A DNA stretch of 8,892 nucleotides from an uncultured beta proteobacterium. Lineage in GTDB: Bacteria > Pseudomonadota > Gammaproteobacteria > Burkholderiales > Burkholderiaceae_C. Positions within the stretch are counted from its first letter, which is position 1, and each line of letters begins with the position of its first letter. A program made the position numbers and the translations under genes. The stretch is from the NCBI GenBank assembly GCA_903958915.1, contig CAJBVC010000450.1, positions 1-8,892 on the forward strand, in the 5' to 3' direction. Below are positions 5,556-8,892 of the stretch, piece after piece. A model generated the notes under the pieces. It made no database searches, had not been told where the DNA came from, and saw nothing but the letters and a program-made list of their open reading frames with translations.

Positions 5556-6005
5556 ATGGAATGCACAGTGAGTTGGACGGGTGGCCTGGCTACCCGCTCC
5601 GGCATGGGGTTTGTCGCCGAAACCGGCAGCGGCCATACGCTTGCGATGGATGGTGCGCCGGACGCCGTTAAGCCGGAAAACGGCGGGCAGAACCTGGCGC
5701 CGCGCCCGCTGGAGCTATTGCTGGCGGGTGCCGGTGGCTGTACTGCCTACGACGTGGTGCTTATCCTCAAGCGCGGCCGCCACGCGGTCAGCGGCTGCAC
5801 GGTCCAGCTCACCGCGGAGCGCGCGCCGGTCGACCCGAAGGTGTTTACCGCCATCAACATGCACTTCACGGTCACAGGAAAAGCGGTTCCCGCCACTGCG
5901 GTGGAGCGCGCCATCGCGATGAGCCATGAAAAATACTGCTCGGCCAGCATCATGCTCGGCAAAACCGCCAGCATCACCACCAGCTTTGAGGTGCAGGAGA
6001 TTTAA
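5556..6005 (+). CDS. OsmC-family peroxiredoxin-like protein
   Basis: A 149-residue soluble protein of the OsmC/Ohr fold, closest in pattern to the YhfA-like group. The two redox cysteines of the family are present: C62 in LLLAGAGGCTAYDVV and C128 in HEKYCSASIMLG. The NLAPRPLELLLAG segment before the first cysteine is the family hallmark. OsmC and Ohr proteins reduce organic peroxides with a Cys pair; for YhfA-like members the physiological substrate is unclear. ATG at 5556 follows GAGG (5546-5549) with 6 bases spacing. It is divergent from PIN module 1, sharing a 46-base spacer with an overlapping two-way -10 region, so the antitoxin may also affect its expression. A hairpin follows the stop. 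Confidence 0.9.
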   Translation: MECTVSWTGGLATRSGMGFVAETGSGHTLAMDGAPDAVKPENGGQNLAPRPLELLLAGAGGCTAYDVVLILKRGRHAVSGCTVQLTAERAPVDPKVFTAINMHFTVTGKAVPATAVERAIAMSHEKYCSASIMLGKTASITTSFEVQEI

Positions 6006-6013
6006 GGTGGATT

Positions 6014-6040
6014 GCGTGCATGGCCTCCCACCGTGCATGC
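6014..6040 (+). terminator. Hairpin downstream of osmC, possible terminator
   Basis: GCGTGCATGG (6014-6023) can pair along its full length with CCGTGCATGC (6031-6040), with two G-U pairs in RNA, around a 7-base loop. It begins 8 bases after the osmC stop. No U tract follows, so termination is uncertain; the stem could instead protect the mRNA end. The rest of 6041-6140 shows no gene or clear signal. Confidence 0.35.
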
Positions 6041-6144
6041 GACAAGCATCGCCATGCGCCGCAGTGAGCTCGAGCATGTTATTCGCGCTGCAGTCTGGTC
6101 AGACCGATCGTGTCACGGGTAGAAATCGGAATCTATGACACATC

Positions 6145-6172
6145 TTGCGTCAGCCAAGCATCCAGTTACGAT
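6145..6172 (+). promoter_or_regulatory. Candidate promoter of PIN module 2
   Basis: TTGCGT (6145-6150) and TACGAT (6167-6172) are separated by 16 bases and give partial matches to the sigma-70 -35 and -10 hexamers. Transcription would start about 6179, within a few bases of the toxin ATG at 6182, leaving almost no leader. The match is modest. Confidence 0.35.
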
Positions 6173-6181
6173 AGGCACATC

Positions 6182-6664
6182 ATGAAGCTGCGCATCTACG
6201 TGGAAACGTCTGTCATCAGCTACCTTGCTGCGAGGACCAGTCGCAACGCTTTGACCGCTTTTCGGCAAGAACGCACACGCAGATGGTGGGAAAAGTCAGC
6301 GAAGTCATTTTCACTGGAAGCATCTGACCTCGTTCGGCTTGAGATTGCTTCTGGTGATGCCATTGCGGCAAAGCGCCGATTGGATGTTTTTCTAGCTCTG
6401 ACGGTGCTCCCATTACATGACGACGTTGGAGAATTTGGCAAGCGACTGATGGCTGAAGGCTTGGTGCCCCGATCTGAACCAGAAGACGCGTCCCACATCG
6501 CACAGGCCACGTTGACTGGCGCGGACTACATCGCCACCTGGAATTTCGCACATCTGGTGGGACCACATACAAAGTACCGACTAGTGCAAAGTATTGAACG
6601 ATGGGGGTTCAAAGCACCCTTGCTGGCTACGCCAGAAGAAATTTTAGAAGGAGTTTTGTCATGA
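6182..6664 (+). CDS. VapC-like PIN-domain toxin with variant active site (module 2)
   Basis: A 160-residue PIN-domain protein beginning MKLRIYVETSVISYLAART. The first catalytic Asp of PIN nucleases is replaced by E8 (YVETS instead of the usual DTS); further candidate metal ligands are E54 (LVRLEIASGD) and D102 (EPEDASHIAQAT), and the fourth position is N121 in YIATWNFAHL. The C-terminus (LLATPEEILEG) is typical of a PIN subgroup in which these substitutions are, to my recollection, common, so the protein is probably functional. I chose ATG at 6182 because the beta-strand and E-T-S motif follow at the expected distance; a GTG at 6110 in the same frame lacks support. Only a weak AGG (6173-6175) precedes it. 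It overlaps the next gene by ATGA, and base composition is lower in G+C than the flanking genes, suggesting acquisition by transfer. Confidence 0.8.
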   Translation: MKLRIYVETSVISYLAARTSRNALTAFRQERTRRWWEKSAKSFSLEASDLVRLEIASGDAIAAKRRLDVFLALTVLPLHDDVGEFGKRLMAEGLVPRSEPEDASHIAQATLTGADYIATWNFAHLVGPHTKYRLVQSIERWGFKAPLLATPEEILEGVLS

Positions 6665-6855
6665 AATCAACGGCCAAAACGACACAGGACATCCCAGCAT
6701 TTGTGCCAAAAGCTCCCGATGCCATCATGGCGGAACTTTGGAACACAAAGCAGCGCATTAACGCCGAGGCCGGCTATGACATCGACAAACTGCTCGCACG
6801 AGTAAAACGAGATCGAAAATCGTGGCGCGCAATGGAGCGCGAGACGCTGACGTAG
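6661..6855 (+). CDS. Small partner of PIN module 2, putative antitoxin
   Basis: A 64-residue protein I cannot assign to a named DNA-binding fold. It starts MKSTAKTTQDIPAFVPKAPD, a flexible polar N-terminus, then LWNTKQRINAEAGYDIDKLL, then a basic helix ARVKRDRKSWRAMERET. The motif I-N-A-E-x-G-Y-D-I-D recurs, as I recall, in small proteins encoded after PIN toxins of the YVETS type, so an antitoxin role is likely from context. The ribosome-binding site is excellent: AGAAGGAG (6646-6653), 7 bases before ATG, lying inside the toxin gene. It overlaps the toxin stop by ATGA. No ribbon-helix-helix, AbrB or Phd signature is visible, so whether it binds DNA is unknown. Confidence 0.7.
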   Translation: MKSTAKTTQDIPAFVPKAPDAIMAELWNTKQRINAEAGYDIDKLLARVKRDRKSWRAMERETLT

Positions 6856-6996
6856 TGGGACCCCACTGAGTAGCCATGACAGCCAGGGAGAATTTCACAG
6901 CGGGTGCTCCTTTGTGGTCACCAGCGCAGCGCATTAAGGGTCAGACTTCCCAATGCTCTCGAAGACCCATAGGAGGATTAGGAAGTCTTTGACTTT
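6856..6996. other. Spacer between PIN module 2 and coq7 with inverted octamer
   Basis: These 141 bases hold no gene I can support. AGACTTCC (6943-6950) and GGAAGTCT (6981-6988) form a perfect 8-bp inverted repeat with a 30-base spacer just past the coq7 stop, possibly a weak terminator for the convergent genes. GTGGGACCCCAC (6855-6866) is a small separate palindrome directly after the antitoxin stop. Confidence 0.4.
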
Positions 6997-7614
6997 CTAA
7001 ACGTGATGCGCCACGGTGGTCATTACCCGGGCGGTGGCACGCATCAGTTCCTTGACTGGCGGCGGCAGGTCTACCGCACCGGCCTTTTTGGCGTCGTCGG
7101 CGTGGCGTAGTTCGTCGTCGTGCATCTGGGCGACGATGGCACGCGACGCGTGGTCGCCTTCGGGCAGCCGCTGCAGATGGCTTTGCAGGTGGGCGCCAAC
7201 CTGCACCTCGGTTTCCACGACAAAACCCAGGCTGATGGGGTCGCCTAGCCGCCCCGCAAGCAATCCAAGACCAAATGCTCCGGCATACCAAAGCGGATTG
7301 AGCAACGATGTGCGGGAACCGAGCTCCCGCAAGCGCTGCTCGGTCCAGGCCAGGTGGTCGGTCTCTTCGATGCACGCCCGCGTGAAATGGGCGCGCAGTG
7401 CGGGGTTCGTGGTGGCGAGAGCTTGAGCGGTATAAAGTGCCTGCGCGCAAACTTCGCCCACATGGTTGACCCGCATCAGGCTGGCGGCCAGGCGTTTTTC
7501 GCTGGGAGTGAGCTCGGTTTGGCGCTCTGGCAGGGTCGGGCAGGGCTGGGCCGCGTGGTGCGGCGTGAACAATGTGCGCAGCGCCGTGTCCAGGGCAGTA
7601 AGCAGGGCATCCAT
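6997..7614 (-). CDS. coq7: Demethoxyubiquinone hydroxylase Coq7 (ubiquinone biosynthesis)
   Basis: A 205-residue member of the Coq7/CatF-type diiron family, which hydroxylates demethoxyubiquinol in the aerobic steps of ubiquinone synthesis at the inner membrane. The iron ligands can be read in order: E54 ([13 protein letters not shown]), E84 and H87 ([10 protein letters not shown]), E134 or E136 ([13 protein letters not shown]), and E168 and H171 ([12 protein letters not shown]). The hydrophobic segment around residues 108-122 ([14 protein letters not shown]) is the membrane-associating region. I chose ATG at 7614 ([16 protein letters not shown]), which matches the family N-terminus; the frame is open for 26 more codons upstream but these look unrelated. 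It is transcribed away from the porin and towards PIN module 2. No convincing Shine-Dalgarno precedes the ATG. Confidence 0.95.
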   Translation of the reverse strand: MDALLTALDTALRTLFTPHHAAQPCPTLPERQTELTPSEKRLAASLMRVNHVGEVCAQALYTAQALATTNPALRAHFTRACIEETDHLAWTEQRLRELGSRTSLLNPLWYAGAFGLGLLAGRLGDPISLGFVVETEVQVGAHLQSHLQRLPEGDHASRAIVAQMHDDELRHADDAKKAGAVDLPPPVKELMRATARVMTTVAHHV

Positions 7615-7685
7615 GATGTTTATGTTGTGAAAAGCCGAACCGCGGAGTCTACCCCCGGTCGCGGCGCGGCGGTTGGAAACAAATT

Positions 7686-7701
7686 GTTGCACACCTGCAA
7701 C
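7686..7701. promoter_or_regulatory. Inverted repeat GTTGCA-N4-TGCAAC in the coq7/porin spacer
   Basis: GTTGCA (7686-7691) and TGCAAC (7696-7701) are a perfect 6-bp dyad with a 4-base spacer, of a size typical for a dimeric repressor site. It lies 72 bases upstream of the coq7 start and 166 bases upstream of the porin start. Another GTTGCA occurs at 7771-7776. The binding protein is unknown. Confidence 0.4.
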
Positions 7702-7707
7702 GAAAGG

Positions 7708-7721
7708 CCGGGTAAACCCGG
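7708..7721. other. Tight hairpin CCGGG-TAAA-CCCGG upstream of the porin
   Basis: CCGGG (7708-7712) pairs with CCCGG (7717-7721) around a tetraloop. It could be a terminator or part of a leader, but a T-rich run (GTCTTTTTGA) follows only ten bases later, so its function is open. Confidence 0.35.
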
Positions 7722-7771
7722 TTTAGGGAAGTCTTTTTGAGGCTTTGCTTTGCCAAACGCCCCGGGGTCTG

Positions 7772-7798
7772 TTGCAATAGGGGTAACTTCCTTAATAG
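7772..7798 (+). promoter_or_regulatory. Weak candidate porin promoter
   Basis: TTGCAA (7772-7777) resembles a -35 element, and TAATAG (7793-7798) a -10, with a short 15-base spacing. It is the best pair I can find upstream of the porin, but the match is poor; a high-expression porin should have a stronger promoter, so another sigma factor or an activator may be involved. Confidence 0.25.
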
Positions 7799-7804
7799 GA
7801 GGTT

Positions 7805-7839
7805 GGCCCGGGGTTCCGAACCCTCATCGGACCGGAGCC
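7805..7839 (+). promoter_or_regulatory. Stem-loop in the porin mRNA leader
   Basis: TCCGA (7815-7819) pairs with TCGGA (7827-7831), stacked on CGG/CCG (7809-7811 with 7832-7834) and GGC/GCC (7805-7807 with 7837-7839) with small bulges. It ends 14 bases before the porin ribosome-binding site GGAG (7854-7857). Such a structure could stabilise the transcript or modulate translation; this is inferred from pairing only. Confidence 0.4.
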
Positions 7840-7866
7840 CTTCGTTTAACCTTGGAGTATTTCTAC

Positions 7867-8892
7867 ATGAAAAAAACCCTCGTTGCCTTGGCTGTATTGG
7901 CCGCCTCTGGCGCCGCAATGGCACAAGTTACCATGACTGGTACGTTCAATTTCGGATACATCGAAACTGTCGCTGGCAAGTCTAGCGCTACAGGTTCCAC
8001 AGTAAGAAGCTCTGGTCTCGGCGTTCACACTTCTGAAGTTTATTTGAATGTGAAGGAAGACCTCGGTGGCGGTATGGGTCTGTCCCTGCGCTATGGCTTC
8101 GGTGGTCTGGACCGCTCGGGTGAGTCGTCTGCTCAGCCTTACACCTACGCCAATGGCGGCGGCAGCAATGGTCCAGTGACCGGCCGTAATGGTTTTGTGA
8201 CTTTGACGACCCCTGTGGGCGCAATCACATACGGCTCCAACAAGATTGCTGACTACCTGAATGCTCAGGCTGGTCTGGGCATGAACATTGACGATATTTC
8301 CGACAGCTATGGTGTCAACCTGCTTGCTGGTCGCGCTCGCCGTGATTTCATTCAATACGATGTGCCAGTGGGTGCTTTCTTGCTGACTGCAGCCCACCTC
8401 GAGTCAGCTAACGATCTGGGTGCTGGCGATGGCGCCCAAGGCCCCAATCCAAGCGCTGCAGGCAATGCCCAGCGTATCAACGTTGTGGGCGTGGGCTACA
8501 AGACTAAAGCTTTGTCCTTGAACGGCCAGTATCTGGCCTATGACGGCAACTGGACACCACGCGGCGGTGCGTTGATCGACGGCAACGTTGACAACGTGGT
8601 TCGCTTCGGTGGTAACTACAACTTTGGCATGGCTAAGGTTGGTGCTGCTGTACAGATCGTTGACTACATGGGTAGCCGCACGGACACACAAACTATGCTG
8701 ACCGTGGCAGTGCCTTTGGGTGCTATCGACTTGGGTGCCAGCTATGCGAGGCGCAAGGTTGCAAGTTCACTGGCTGCCAACACCAATGGCGACCGCGATG
8801 GCTTCCTGTTGTATGGTGCTTACAACCTGAGCAAGCGCACCGCTTTGAAGCTCCAATACAACAACGTGGACACCAGCGTTGCTGCTGGCCAA
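7867..8892 (+). CDS. Gram-negative outer-membrane porin, Burkholderiales type (3' end cut by window)
   Basis: An open frame of 342 codons reaching the window edge with no stop; family members are about 340-390 residues, so little is missing. The first 19 residues (MKKTLVALAVLAASGAAMA) are a classic signal peptide with cleavage before Gln20. The mature start QVTMTGTFNFGYIE and the repeated amphipathic strands (SEVYLNVKEDLGGGMGLSLRYGF, GRNGFVTLTTPVGAITYGSN, VVRFGGNYNFGMAKVGAAV, LYGAYNLSKRTALKLQYNN) are those of trimeric 16-stranded general porins (Porin_4 family). It should let small hydrophilic solutes cross the outer membrane. ATG follows GGAG (7854-7857) at 9 bases. Codon choice (many GGT, GCT, TTG) differs from neighbouring genes, as expected for a very highly expressed gene. 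Substrate preference cannot be read from the sequence. Confidence 0.93.
   Translation, partial: MKKTLVALAVLAASGAAMAQVTMTGTFNFGYIETVAGKSSATGSTVRSSGLGVHTSEVYLNVKEDLGGGMGLSLRYGFGGLDRSGESSAQPYTYANGGGSNGPVTGRNGFVTLTTPVGAITYGSNKIADYLNAQAGLGMNIDDISDSYGVNLLAGRARRDFIQYDVPVGAFLLTAAHLESANDLGAGDGAQGPNPSAAGNAQRINVVGVGYKTKALSLNGQYLAYDGNWTPRGGALIDGNVDNVVRFGGNYNFGMAKVGAAVQIVDYMGSRTDTQTMLTVAVPLGAIDLGASYARRKVASSLAANTNGDRDGFLLYGAYNLSKRTALKLQYNNVDTSVAAGQ

Noticed and set aside
5510..5605. N-terminal extension of the first PIN protein up to 5605
   Set aside because: It would overlap the osmC start and the promoter region, and the family begins a few residues before the D-T-N motif, as with ATG 5509.
6110..6181. 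Upstream GTG start at 6110 for the second PIN gene
   Set aside because: The added 24 residues do not fit the PIN fold, which begins with the strand right after ATG 6182, and no ribosome-binding site precedes the GTG.
6930..6960. AGGGTCAGACTTCCC as a possible remnant of a transposase-associated REP element
   Set aside because: The resemblance is to motifs I recall loosely; no transposase gene or second copy of the full motif is present in the window.
7811..7823. GGGTTCCGAACCC as a tRNA T-arm
   Set aside because: No acceptor, D or anticodon arms can be built around it; it is better explained as part of the porin leader structure.
7846..8397. A 183-codon minus-strand open frame opposite the porin
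   Set aside because: The porin on the plus strand has a signal peptide, ribosome-binding site and family motifs; the antisense frame has none.

Overview
The window looks like a chromosomal segment of a high-G+C betaproteobacterium, most likely Burkholderiales/Comamonadaceae (Rhodoferax-, Polaromonas- or Acidovorax-like). The basis is the short GspC-like gene divergent from gspG, the ilvA and coq7 types, the OmpC-like Porin_4 family porin with its characteristic signal peptide, and a GC-rich palindromic intergenic repeat. The genus is inferred, not demonstrated.

Layout. (1) Positions 1-2728, minus strand: the pseudopilin part of a type II secretion (T2SS) operon in the order gspG, gspH, gspI, gspJ, gspK; gspK runs off the left edge. 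Three copies of one palindromic repeat lie inside this operon: a tandem pair between gspG and gspH, and one copy at the gspI/gspJ junction that appears to supply the start of gspJ. (2) 2753-3205, plus strand: a short gspC-like gene, divergent from gspG with almost no spacer. (3) 3231-3276: an imperfect hairpin between the convergent gspC and ilvA, probably a shared terminator. (4) 3283-5509, minus strand: a PIN-domain toxin, a ribbon-helix-helix antitoxin and biosynthetic threonine dehydratase ilvA, packed so tightly that they may be cotranscribed. (5) 5556-6005, plus: an OsmC-family protein. (6) 6182-6855, plus: a second, unrelated PIN toxin with a small downstream partner, in a stretch of visibly lower G+C. 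(7) 6997-7614, minus: coq7, the diiron hydroxylase of ubiquinone synthesis. (8) 7867-8892, plus: an outer-membrane porin cut by the right edge, with a structured leader upstream.

How the genes fit together. GspG is the major pseudopilin, GspH/I/J/K the minor pseudopilins of the tip, and GspC links the inner-membrane platform to the secretin, so the left third is one machine. ilvA, coq7, osmC and the porin are housekeeping or stress genes unrelated to it. The two PIN modules are the accessory part. Both have the less usual order toxin first, antitoxin second; both overlap by ATGA; in both the antitoxin has a strong ribosome-binding site inside the toxin gene while the toxin has little or none.

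No clearly new large system is visible. The points most worth following are the covarying repeat inside the T2SS operon and its effect on the gspJ start, the palindromic two-way promoter between the first PIN gene and osmC, and the uncharacterised small partner of the second PIN protein.
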